Shown: piece by piece, positions 25,501 to 35,355 of the stretch
Numbering within the stretch: the stretch's first letter is position 1
How the letters are laid out: each line of letters starts with the position of its first letter
Assembly: GCA_017590115.1 (NCBI GenBank)
Contig: JAGGNK010003113.1
Coordinates: forward strand, 608,209 to 672,208
From: Montifringilla adamsi
Lineage: Eukaryota; Chordata; Aves; Passeriformes; Passeridae
DNA: 64,000 nt
Direction of reading: 5' to 3'
Translations under genes and position numbers: made by a program
The notes under the pieces: generated by a model
What the model was told of the DNA's origin: nothing
Seen by the model: only the letters and a program-made list of their open reading frames with translations
The model's database searches: none

Positions 25501-28500
25501 CACAGGAAGCAGGATTTACTGTATTTCTGTCCTTGTGAATTTCTATCAAACTTTGTATCTCTTGGGGCTGGCAAGCTCAGTAGCTGGAGCAGAGAAATCC
25601 CTGGAGTGACAGCTACAAACCCAAGCAGAGATACTCACATCCTGAGAAGAGTTTGGTCTCCTCTCTCCTGCCACATAAGCCGACTCCTCCTCTGGAGTAG
25701 CCCCAAGGCGATACCCTCCCCCTGCAAAAGGCTGTGAGAGAGAGGCAGGCACAGGGTTAAAGAACCACACCGACCCAAAGAGCTGCTTTCCTGTTCCCAC
25801 CACCCCTGTGGGGAACATGTCCCCTGAACGGGGGAACTTCATGGCATCAGCAACACCTCCTGCCCTGCAGGCAGTGACAGCTTCAGCAATTTAATAAATG
25901 TGGCACAACAGAGCGGCTTTTCTTGCCACTGTGACACACAAAATGGAGCTGCACTAAGAGGAGTCCAGACTTAGCTGCTGAGATAATTCCAGGACTCCTC
26001 AATACCCAGCAGCTGGCAGGGTGGAACCTTAACTGAAACGGGGAACAGAAGAAAGAACTCCTCCCTGCTCACCTTGGGCTTGCTTGTCTCGCCACCGCTC
26101 TTGGCCGTCCGATCGACCGCCACGGCGCCGTGCTCCTTGGCCCCCTTGAACAGATCCTCCACCAGCTCGTTGGGGCTCTTCTTCCTCGGAGGACCCACGA
26201 TCTGCTGGCCACTCCTCTCTGAGCCGCCAGCATAAAACCTGAGAGAAAGCACCCACTCCTGTCAGCCCTGCCTGCTGCCTCTGCAGGAGCCTCGGGCTGG
26301 ATCAGGGCTCACTTGGTGCTTGGGCAGCTCAGTGAAACCCCCTGGATCTACAAACACTGGCTACCACCAGTGTGTCTCCCACTGCAACCTCGTGCAAGCT
26401 CCTGTGCTGCAAAGACTTTCTTTTTATGTCAATTCCTGTAAATTACCCGTGGATCAATAGCAATAAAGTGGTAACAATGCTCAGACCTGGGGAGAGGAAC
26501 AGCCCAGAGGGACAAGCCCAGTTTTAAACACCGGTACCAGCTCCATTACCCAGCTGAACAAGGCCTCCAGCAAATCTCTGACCTGACAGAGCAACATCCA
26601 GCTGGAATTCTGAGGGAAGGCACTGGTTCATGCCACACAAAGGGTGGATCTCAACTGGAAGCAATGGATGCACAGTCAGTGAAGTGCAATTAAGCACTTC
26701 TGGAAGATTGGGTTTATTAGCTTTCAGATGGCTTGTAACACACAGAGTGAGCTCCCAGCTGCCTGCAGACTACAGCCCACCCAGGCTGAGCCACCCCTTC
26801 AGACACATCAGTTCCATCCCATTTACCTTGCCCATCAACCTTAAGGGTATTTAACTACTTACAGCTGACATTGTAGGACACTGTCCTACTAATACTCCAT
26901 GTTCCTCCTGGAAAGGGGCCCTGCTTTTTTATTTCTGACTCCACACTCCATTACTTTACCCTCAAGCAACACTTCAAAAAAAAAGATCCCAAAACCAAAA
27001 CCCCGACCAAAACAAACCCCCAAAACCCCAAGCTGTAAGAAAACCAATCCCTGCATAACTCCCACATTTCCATTCCCTGTGGACACAAATGAGGATCTGA
27101 GCTGTTTTCTATTCTTAACCCAGGCTTTCCACACCCCACTTCAGGCTTTCTCCCAGTGCTGAGAGCTGGTGCTTGCACAGCTGAGCACGTGCTTGTGCAC
27201 TGACAAACCTGCCCTGTCAAACCTCAGATGTTTCATGGCAGGAATTTCATATCCTTGTAAACCTGGTTTTTTTTTTCAAAGAAGCTGTACACAAGCAGCA
27301 AGTCCTCCCAGAAGGGATAAACACCCAGCATTTGAGCCTTCAGCTGCAAACTCACCTCTGTCCCTCCTCCTCCTCATCATCCTCCTCCTGCGCATGCACA
27401 AGGTCTCTGAACGAGGTTACTCGGTGGTCACTGCAAAAATCCAGCAAGAAGGATGTCAGCCTCCAGACACATTCCCTGCTGGAACATCCCAGCTGCAACA
27501 GGCTCCTTCTGCAAGGTGGGCTCTGTTCACCTGCACCTCCCCCGAGAGAACTTTTCCTTCATGACAAAGGCAGCAGCTCCTCCTCTTTGGGACTGGACAG
27601 CATCCCCTTACAAAGGGATTTGGTAAGGTAAAATTCACTTTTTTGTTTTGTAAAATGCTCAGCTTGATCAGCTCAGGTGTCACACAAAGTGAGAAAACAT
27701 TCTTCCTGCTGAGATATGATCTGCTTACATGAAAGGTCACTATCAGACTGTTTTTAGTGTCAAAAGATAAATCAAGCTTTTCCTGAGCAATGAGGCAAGC
27801 TTTCCTAACTGGCTTAGCTGTGCAGTAACAGCCAGTGTACAAACACTCAGGTTTTCACAATTTCTAGAGAGCCACACAAGGTGAAGCAAACCTAAACACA
27901 GAGCTACTCCTCCTGAAAATGAACACAGCCAGTGCTTTAGAGTGTGTGTGCTTTGCCAGCTTTCCAGTGTGGAGCTGAAGCTGCCTCCTCACCTGGCTCC
28001 AGTGCCTCTGGATACGGAGCTGGGGGTGGGCTGGGGAAGGGTCAGGATGTCCTCATCACCCCCATCCTCATAGAAACTGGCAAGTGCAATCTGGAAAGGA
28101 AAACCACCAAAGCTCCTCAGGAAAAACGAACACAAACAACCCAGCTGAAGCATCTGTCACGCTGGAGCTCCTAAAGCACCTCACACTAAAGACACCTCCT
28201 GTCACTTCCCCTGCTGCAGCTCCTGGCAGAGCTGAGGCCTCAGCAGGTTGTGTTTTTGGCTGTGTCATGGCAGGACACTCGGTGCTGCAGGGATGTCACC
28301 CTGCCTGTCAGGGAATGTCAGGGCCCTTCTTCTGCAGCACTTACACAGGAATTGTGCCAAAATTACTCCTCTGAAACTGCAGCTTTTGTGCCATCATGAG
28401 CAGACTCGGAAATTAACACAGCCAGTCTGAGGAGGAGCAGGGACAGGAGCAGGTCAGAATGGTGGCTGACTCGCTCGCCCTCAGTTTGTTTGCTGACAGC

Positions 28501-28898
28501 ACTGACAGCCTCACCAGCGTCCCAGGAAAACCTACATAACCCCGGCAAACCCCGGACCCACCGCCCTCACCTCGCGCTACAAAGTGAACGACAGAACCAG
28601 GAGAGGCCTCAGTCTCAGCCAGCCCACGGCCCCGCCGCCAGGGCTGAGCGCGGCGACGGACGGGGGCGAGGCCTGAGCCTGCGGGACACCGACCTCCGGC
28701 CCAGCGCTGCCCCCCGCCAGCGCAGCGGCCTCCCGAGCCGCGGCTCGCCGATCCCCGCACCGGACCGGGGAGGGCAGAGGGCAGCGGCAAAGGTACCTGG
28801 AGGTCCCAGCCGGCGGACTCGAGGAAGAACCGCGCACGCTCCTCCTCGACGCCGGTCACGGCCACGAACTCCCTCAGCGCCTCCTCCCTGTCCGCCAT
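22576..28898 (-). CDS. NSFL1C: NSFL1 cofactor p47 (p97/VCP adaptor), complete
   Basis: p47 recruits the AAA ATPase p97/VCP to mono-ubiquitylated substrates and drives syntaxin-dependent Golgi and ER membrane fusion. Nine coding exons (minus strand): 28797-28898, 27993-28090, 27356-27430, 26073-26238, 25639-25731, 24867-24976, 24327-24464, 23681-23845 and 22576-22738. They sum to 1110 nt, 369 aa plus TAA; the human protein has 370. Order of domains: N-terminal UBA ([16 protein letters not shown] at residues 1-16); an acidic linker in exon 3 ([11 protein letters not shown]); the [20 protein letters not shown] segment; a SEP domain ([20 protein letters not shown], then [18 protein letters not shown]); and a C-terminal UBX domain ([38 protein letters not shown]) ending NAVIVQRLT. 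All splice sites seen are GT/AG and every junction keeps frame. The start is the ATG at the CpG-island exon that matches the mammalian N-terminus. Confidence 0.97.
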
Positions 28899-29060
28899 CT
28901 TGCCGCGGTGCAGCGCCCAAACCGCGCCGGGCCGCCCCGCCCCGCCCCCGCGTGCGCCGCCAAACCCGTCCGGCCGGAAACCCCCGGGGCGACGCGAGGA
29001 GCCCGGCCCGCAAACAGCGGCCCCTGGCGGCCAGGAGGTGGCACTGCACCCGCCCGGTAC
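28570..29060. promoter_or_regulatory. CpG island promoter of NSFL1C
   Basis: A GC- and CpG-rich block surrounds coding exon 1 and about 160 bp upstream of its ATG. It is bounded upstream by a GC-rich minisatellite beginning near 29074. Role inferred from position. Confidence 0.6.
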
Positions 29061-29073
29061 CGGAGCGAACACC

Positions 29074-29400
29074 GGGAACCGGGTACAGAGCACTGGGCAC
29101 CGGGCACCGGGCACAGAGTACCGGGAACCGGGCACAGAGCACAGGTCACGGGTACAGGGCACCGGGCACCGGGCACCAGGCATGGGGTACAGGGTACAGG
29201 GTACAAGGCACCGGGCACGGGGTACAAGGCACCGAGTACGGGGAACTGGGCACAGAGCACAGGACACCGGCCACCGGGCATGGGGTACAGGGTACAAGGC
29301 ACCGGGCACGGGGTACCGGGCAGGGGGCACTGGGTATAGGGTAGCGAGCACCAGGCACCGGGAACTGGGCCCGGGGTACCGAGCACCGAACAAGGGGAAC
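29074..29400. repeat. GC-rich minisatellite, about 7-bp unit
   Basis: More than forty degenerate copies of gggcacc / gggtaca-type heptamers in a row, creating long artificial open frames on both strands (Tyr-Arg-Ala/Pro-Gly-Thr repeats). It lies between the NSFL1C promoter and the 3' end of the adjacent SIRP-1 gene. Confidence 0.92.
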
Positions 29401-29460
29401 CGAGCACTTGGCTCCGGTATGGGCAGCACCGAGCAATAGAGCGGGCAGCACCGGGCACCG

Positions 29461-29545
29461 TGTGTGCAGCACGGAGTCCCGGGGACGGCAGTGCCGAGCC
29501 CCGGTGTGCAGCACGGAGTCCCGGGGACGGCAGAGCCGAGCCCCA
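29461..29545. repeat. Two-copy tandem repeat, about 41-bp unit
   Basis: The stretch gtgcagcacggagtcccggg followed by gacggcag and gccgagcccc occurs twice in tandem with one or two differences. It sits between the heptamer minisatellite and the end of SIRP-1. Confidence 0.85.
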
Positions 29546-29625
29546 GCACAGGGCGGGTTCAGGGCACAGCGGGGCCGGGGCTGGCGGCGCGGAGCAGCCC
29601 ACGGCAGGCTCTGCATGCTGGCTCC

Positions 29626-29631
29626 TTTATT
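29626..29631 (-). terminator. Polyadenylation signal of SIRP-1
   Basis: AATAAA on the minus strand only five bases after the TGA stop of the SIRP-1 model, so the predicted 3' UTR is only a few tens of bases. Unusually short; a further 3' exon cannot be excluded. Confidence 0.5.
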
Positions 29632-29636
29632 CAGGT

Positions 29637-31687
29637 TCACACACCGCTGCTGGCAGTGGCCAAGCCCCGAGCCCCGGCTGCGGGGGCCGGAGGTGGAGCA
29701 GGGTAGGGCAACATCTCCGATGCATTTCTCTTCATGCGCTCGAAGAGGAAGAAGAGGAGCCCACCGAGGAGCCCCTTCTCCAGCAGGACACCCATCCACA
29801 GCAGGAGGAGGAGGCTGGACAGAGGGTTTACACCTGCAACGGGGACAGAGGATGTGAGCAACCAGGGCTCGAAGAGAGGCAGGGATCCTTTCCTGGGCCT
29901 GCAAACTTCCTCAGGGGGTGACACCACACAGCCACCCTGGCAAGCACCCCATCCCAGCAGCTCTGATGCTGGGAACCCACCCATCCATCTGGAACCCACC
30001 CTGGGCCGGGTTGGAGATCCACAGGGAGGCTGAGTAGTTGGCAGGGGCCTGGCCATCGTGCACCACCGTGCAGATGATCGTGGACCCGTTTTTCTCCTCC
30101 GTCGCTTGCACCTCCACCTGGCTTCTCAGCTCAAACAAGCCCCGGGGCAGCTTCCATGGCCGGGAGATGTTCTGCACCTTTATCTCAATCCCATTCTCCA
30201 GCCAGGAAACGGACACGTTAGCTGGGTAAAACTCCTTCACGAGGCAGGTGAAGGTCACGGTCTTGTTCACCTCAACGGGGCTCGGCTCGGCGTGCACTTC
30301 GACGCTGGGGGGAACTGGGAAGAGAGGCAGAGCCTGGTGTTTGCTGTCACGGCTCTGCTGCCCGCAGGGCGCCCTGTCCTCCTCCCAGGGACCCCAGCCC
30401 CACAGCAGCAGGACACCCCAGTGCGAGTCCCCAGCCCTCACCTCGCAGGACTCTGCTGAGCTGGTAGCTGCCACGCAGCGGGGCCGGCAGCGTGGAGTGC
30501 TGCACCTCACAGATGAGCTCAGAGGGGACATCATCCTTCTGCAGGGTCACCATCGCTGTGCTGGACATGTTGTAGGTTTTCCTCCTCCATTCGGTGACCT
30601 GGGGTCGCTGACCCCCCATGGCGTTCCTGTTCTTGAACCATTTCACCACAATCGTTTCAGGAAAGAACCCTCCGCTCGTGCAGGTGAAAGGCACCGACTC
30701 CCCCGGCCTCGCTCTCTGCTCGGGCCCAGACACGAGCGGGGGGCTGGGTTTGGCTGTGGGGAGAAGCACGGGGCCATCAGACCAGGCTCTGCCCCCTGCC
30801 CAGCCCTGGGCCTGGGGATGGCCCATGGGATCCTCTCCCGGACCAGCCCTGAGCCCCTTCCCCATCCCTGCTCTCCCTGAGCAGAGCCCGCTGGCTGCTT
30901 CCCATCAGGAGCTGCTCCAGAGCCCCGCTCACCTTGCACAGACACCTCGGTGCCATTGCCACGCTGAAACACCTCATCATCACCAGTGAGCCCCTTGACA
31001 AACTTCACACAGTAGTAGGTGCCCATGTCCTCAGGCTGAACGTTCCTGATGAGGATGGTGAAGTCTGTGTCAGACTCATTCACTGCTCTCATCACACGGG
31101 AGGAGGGATACCACTTTTGCTGGTCATAGACAGTCTTGTTCCCACTGCCCCAGCCCTTCAGCCACATCACAGGACCTGGTCCAGCAATTCCAGACGTGAT
31201 GCAATTCAGGGTGAGCGTCTCCCCCGCTGCCACTGACACCTTGGCCTGGGGCTGCTGCAGACTGAAGCCCTGACCTGACTGGGCATTCACACCTGAGCAC
31301 AGAAACAGAAAGGTTTAGAATTGACAGTGGGCCCCAGGGCTGGGGAGCAGCAGAAGGCATCCTCAGACCCCCTGAGCCTGGATCAGGGGACAGAGAGATA
31401 TTCCTGTCCTTTGTCCCCCAGGCTGCTGGGAACTGCAGGATGAAGAGAGCCCAGACTCTTGCTGGGTAAACTGAATTTCATCTGGAGATAAAAGCAAGCT
31501 GGAAGAGAGGGAGCAAGAGGAGATCCCTGGCTACCCATGGGCACTGGGAAGCACTGCCAGGCCAGCAGGGTGGGAAAGTGTGCATGGGAAATGTGATGGG
31601 GCTGTGCAGGCCCCACTTACCCGGCTCTCTGCAGAGCAGGAGCAGCATCAGGCACACGAGAGGCAGTTCCTGTGCCACCAGAACCAT
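29637..31687 (-). CDS. SIRPB1-like receptor (V-C1-C1, charged TM), complete
   Basis: SIRP-1, a three-Ig signal-regulatory protein of activating type. Exons (minus): signal peptide 31621-31687 (MVLVAQELPLVCLMLLLLC); V domain 30933-31292 (LNCITSG ... YYCVKFVKG); C1 domain 30442-30753 (VPFTCTSGGFFPE ... ELICEVQHS); second C1 30000-30314 (VTFTCLVKEFYP ... IICTVVHDG); membrane and tail 29637-29833. Every Ig exon is phase 1-1, as in mammalian SIRPs; total 1251 nt, 416 aa. The membrane segment holds an acidic-basic pair in its middle (WMGVLLEKGLLGGLLFFLF), and the roughly 35-residue tail has no ITIM. Mammalian SIRPB1 uses a membrane lysine to pair with DAP12/TYROBP, so the same is inferred here. Several N-glycosylation sequons (NES, NMS, NKT, NVS, NIS, NGS, NYS) are visible. 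Gene symbol withheld because orthology within SIRPs is unclear. Confidence 0.9.
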
Positions 31688-32481
31688 GGATATTCCACGC
31701 CTTGCTCCCTGGTGGCTGGGCTTTGCTCAGCTGGATTCGGCTCTGTTGGACTCTGCTGCACTGGGCTCAGTTGGACTGGGCTTGTCTTAACACTTAACAG
31801 GGTGCTGGTCTCTTACCCAGGAAAGGGGAAGGAAAGGGGCCACCACCAGCCCAGTTCCTCCATGCAATCACGTCCCATTTGCTTCTCAATGCCTACATCA
31901 TCTCGTGTCACAGCGCTGGTCCATAATGGCAATGTCCACCCCACTTTCCCCTCAGATGTGTGCCACAGCCACGGGCACAGGCACCGAGCAGCCAGCAAGA
32001 GAGACCCGGCTCCAGCACGCTCCCCCACACACGGCCAGCCTGTGGCTCCGCAGCCGGGGGTGCCAAGGGGACGCCCAGCAGGATCCTTGCCAGCAGGATC
32101 GGGGTGCGGGATGGTGTCTCCCACGGGTCGGTGGTGCAGAGCAGTGCCCGGGGTACACCGAGCGTCCCACATCCCGAAGCACCGCTGCTCCTGCCCCTCA
32201 CCGAACCGGGGAGGACGCAAAGCCGCTCCCTGTCCCGAGCCCAGGGCAGCTGCTCGGTGCCAGGGGGCCCGGGAGTGGTGCCCGCCGGGGTCTCGGCGGG
32301 GTGATGCCCACCGGGGGTGATGCCCGCCGGGGTCTCGGCAGGGTGATGCCCACCGGGGGTGATGCTCGGCGGCTCTGCCGGCTCCCGCCCGCCCCGGGCA
32401 GACACCAAAGCGTTAACCACCCGCTCGCCTCAATTTCCTGTCCCGCTTCCCCTTTTCCTTCCCAAAGTTTGGGCAGAACCC
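31688..32481. promoter_or_regulatory. Shared 5' region of the head-to-head SIRP genes
   Basis: About 800 bp separate the start codon of SIRP-1 (minus) from the candidate start of SIRP-2 (plus). The segment near SIRP-1 contains repeated ctgggctcagttggact-like text; the SIRP-2 side is GC-rich and holds a 42-bp minisatellite. A bidirectional promoter is inferred only from the geometry. Confidence 0.35.
32279..32374. repeat. Minisatellite, 42-bp unit, about 2.3 copies
   Basis: Direct repeats of tgcccgccggggtctcgg followed by a ggggtgatgcccaccggg block at a 42-bp spacing. It lies immediately upstream of the candidate SIRP-2 leader exon. Confidence 0.85.
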
Positions 32482-34997
32482 ATGGCCGCGGCAGCAGCTC
32501 CGCTCCTGTCCGGGCAGCGAAGCCCCTTGCAGCGGCAGCTCTCGGGTGAGTCGGAACTGGGGCCCCCCAGAGCCTCTCGGGGCTCCCCCGCCCCGTCCGC
32601 CCCACAAACGCGAGTGGGCGGCAAAGATAAACACCGGGCGGGGCGGGGGGTGGTCCTTCCCCGAGCGCCTTTTGGGGTCAAACCGTGCCCGGGGGGCAGA
32701 GCACCCCAGCCCCGGGGTGGGCACAGCCCCGGGGTCGAACCCTGCCGAGCTGCTGCCATACAGTCGGGGACTTTGGGCAGGAGAAGTTTGGGGATCAGAG
32801 GGGTTTTGGGGACTGAAGGGGTTTTGGGGAGCAGGAGGGATTTTGGGACAAGATTTTGTGGGGTTATGCTGGGCTACAGGGACATCCCTGCCTAGAACAC
32901 CGTTTCCTGGCTGGCTCCTGGCTGTGAACCCCAATTCCTCGCAGAGCCCCAGTGATCCTGGCTGGTGTGGAGCAGAGCCAGGGTGTTAATGTTTAACAGC
33001 ACTCAGGAGTTTTTCCTGCCTGGAGTTCCCCTTGGCTCCCTCTGCACCTCTCTGGCCTCCAGGCAGCTGCAGCACCTCCTGCAAATGACAGAACAGGATG
33101 CAGATTTATCAAAACATAGAATCGCAGAACTGTTTGGGTTGCAAAAGCCCTCTGAAATCCTCGTGTCCAACCCTTAACCCAGCACTGCCAAGGTCACCAA
33201 GTGCCACGTCTACATGTCATTTAAATCCCTCCAGGGGTGGTGGCTCCACCACTGCCCTGGGCAGCCTGCTCTTTTTTCAGATTTGTCCCTTGTTAATTTT
33301 GAACCAGTTTTTGAAGGGTTTCCTCCCTCCCAGTGCCTGCATGTTGTCTCTGCCACATCCCAGGATATCTCTCAGCTGCAAGTTGGGGGATACTGGGGCT
33401 TCTCTGCCTGTGAGGCTGCCCTTGCCTCACCCCATTGCTCACCCCTGAACCCTCCTGTCTCTGTGCTCAGGTGTGGGTACCCAGTCAGGTCAGGGCTTCA
33501 GTCTGCAGCAGCCCCAGGCCAAGGTGTCGGTGGCAGTGGGGGAAACGCTCACCCTGAACTGCATCACGTCTGGAATTGCTGGACCAGGTCCTGTGATGTG
33601 GCTGAAGGGCTGGGGCAGTGGGAACAAGACTGTCTATGACCAGAACAAGCAGGATCCTTCCTCCCGTGTGATGAGAGCAGTGAATGAGTCTGACACAGAC
33701 TTCACCATCCTCATCAGGAACTTTCAGCCCGATGATGCTGGCACCTATTACTGTGTGAAGTTTGTCAAGGGGGACTCTGGTGAGGATAAGGTGTTTCAGT
33801 ATGGCCGTGGCACCGAGGTGTCCATGCATGGTGAGTGCAGTCCAGCAGGACACCTCTCCCAAGGAGCCCGTCCCATAGCCCCCACCCTGCCCACAGCGAG
33901 GTCCTGCTTTGCCCCACACCCACCACCCTCTCCTGCTCTGCCTCTGTCTCCACAGAGGCAGCCCTGGTTCCTGGAATGGTGGCTGCAGCTGTAGTGCTCT
34001 GCTTCCTCCTCCTCCTCGGCCTCTTCGTCGCCCTTTGCAAGTACAGGAGGAAGCGCCAAGTGGGGGTGGGCAGCCCCTGCCCAGCCAGGACAGTGGCCAT
34101 GGGGTGCTGTGCAGGGACCCCCAGCACCCCCAGGTTTGTACTCAGCGCCTCTTCCTTCTGTACCCTTAAATGAGCAAACTGTCTTATCCACCTGCTTTAT
34201 CTTGGCTTCCTTTCTTGTCTGGAGCTGTAACTTGCTCCAGAAAAGGTCCTTTACTCACAGTGCACTGTTCTGTTGGTTCTTTCTGTGTTTCATGGAAACT
34301 TCATGGTAGGGAGCACCCAGTACCAGGGAGCTCCTGCAGCCCCTCACCGTGTCTCTGAGCCCAGCCCAGATGTGCAGTCAGCACTTTGTCCCTGTTTGCC
34401 TTCAACAGGGGCATCATGCTGAAATTCGGGAGGGGAATTGAGGACTGTGCTGGGTGGGGAAAGGACCCAGCTTCCTTTAGATCTGATGGCCATCTTTATC
34501 CTTCCCCCTGCAGTGAAGTCCTGGATGCAGAGAGCACCCACCTGCCCAGCCAGGTAGGAGTGAGCTGTGAGTATGGGGAAGCACATGCCACGCTGATGCC
34601 CTGGCTTGCAGGAGCCCTGCAAGACTCTGGGGCCACGGGGGACATCGGGTGGGCAGCTGGTGCCTGCACGTGGTCCCTGCACACTCCTCTGCAGCTGTGG
34701 CATCACCAGCCTGCCATGTACCTGCTTCTTGGTGTTGTCCTGTGCAGGGCCATGAGCTGGTCTTGGTGATCCTTGTGGGTCACTTCCAACTCTCAACATT
34801 CTGATTTAGGGTTACTTTTGCGAGACTTTCCTTGTGGCAGCATTCCCCATTTGTGTGCATTTTTGCAGCAGAGCAGCAGGGAGGAGAACGACATCCACTA
34901 CGCCGACCTGCAGCCACTGCCCCCGGCCCCGCAGCGCGGCAGGAGCCCGGGCACAGCCCCCACCGAGTATGCCAGCCTCAGGGTCACTGCCAAGTGA
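32482..34997 (+). CDS. Single-V-domain inhibitory SIRP receptor
   Basis: SIRP-2. A V exon at 33471-33830 (VMWLKGWGSGNK, YYCVKFVKG) is followed after only 125 bp by a membrane exon at 33956 (VLCFLLLLGLFVALCKYRRK). Then come a short exon at 34514-34553 (EVLDAESTHLPSQ) and a last exon at 34869-34997 with an ITIM (IHYADL) and an ITSM-like motif (TEYASL), ending VTAK, TGA. No C1 exon fits in the gap. To keep frame, the membrane exon must run to the gtttgt donor at 34134 (33956-34133). The candidate leader, 32482-32545 (MAAAAAPLLSGQRSPLQRQL), has the right phase and a gtgagt donor but no hydrophobic core, so the true first exon may differ. This model gives 256 aa. V sequence and tail motifs place it in the SIRP family; an inhibitory role through SHP phosphatases is inferred from the motifs. 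Confidence 0.75.
33113..33285 (-). repeat. CR1 LINE 3' end inside SIRP-2 intron 1
   Basis: Antisense CR1 tail (catagaatcgcagaactgtt, ccagcactgccaaggtcacc, ccctccaggggtggtggctc, ctgggcagcctgctc) about 190 bp upstream of the SIRP-2 V exon. Confidence 0.85.
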
Positions 34998-35349
34998 CGC
35001 CTGGCACCGCTGCCTACACAGCCAGGCCGTGTCAGGGTGGAAGAAGGGACGTTTCTGCAGGGCACAACAAAGAAGAAGTGGAGCTGTTTGCATGGTGTGT
35101 CCAGATCTCAGCTGGGCACACTGTGGTCACCATGTTTGCATCTCAGGGCAGCTCTCCCAGGACCTGGAAGCTTTGTCGACCACAGGATCAGACCACAAGG
35201 CCAAGCACCTCTGCCTTGTGCAAGCTGTTTTGTGCTGATAACACCAGGAGGACCTCACACGCACCTGTGTGCACCAGCATGGGCCTCCACTGCTCCTTTC
35301 CCGGCCCACAATTTGTGGTCCATAATTTGTGTTATCTTTTACCACCCTC

Positions 35350-35355
35350 ATTAAA
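35350..35355 (+). terminator. Candidate polyadenylation signal of SIRP-2
   Basis: ATTAAA about 350 bp past the SIRP-2 stop. It is the first recognisable signal downstream; variant hexamer, position-based call. Confidence 0.4.

Noticed and set aside
29074..29545. Regular repeats resembling a CRISPR array
   Set aside because: Units are 7 bp and contiguous, with no unique spacers; this is a vertebrate minisatellite.
28490..29602. Open frames of 240-378 aa over the NSFL1C promoter on both strands
   Set aside because: They run through a CpG island and the heptamer repeat, overlap the real NSFL1C exon 1, and have no family resemblance.
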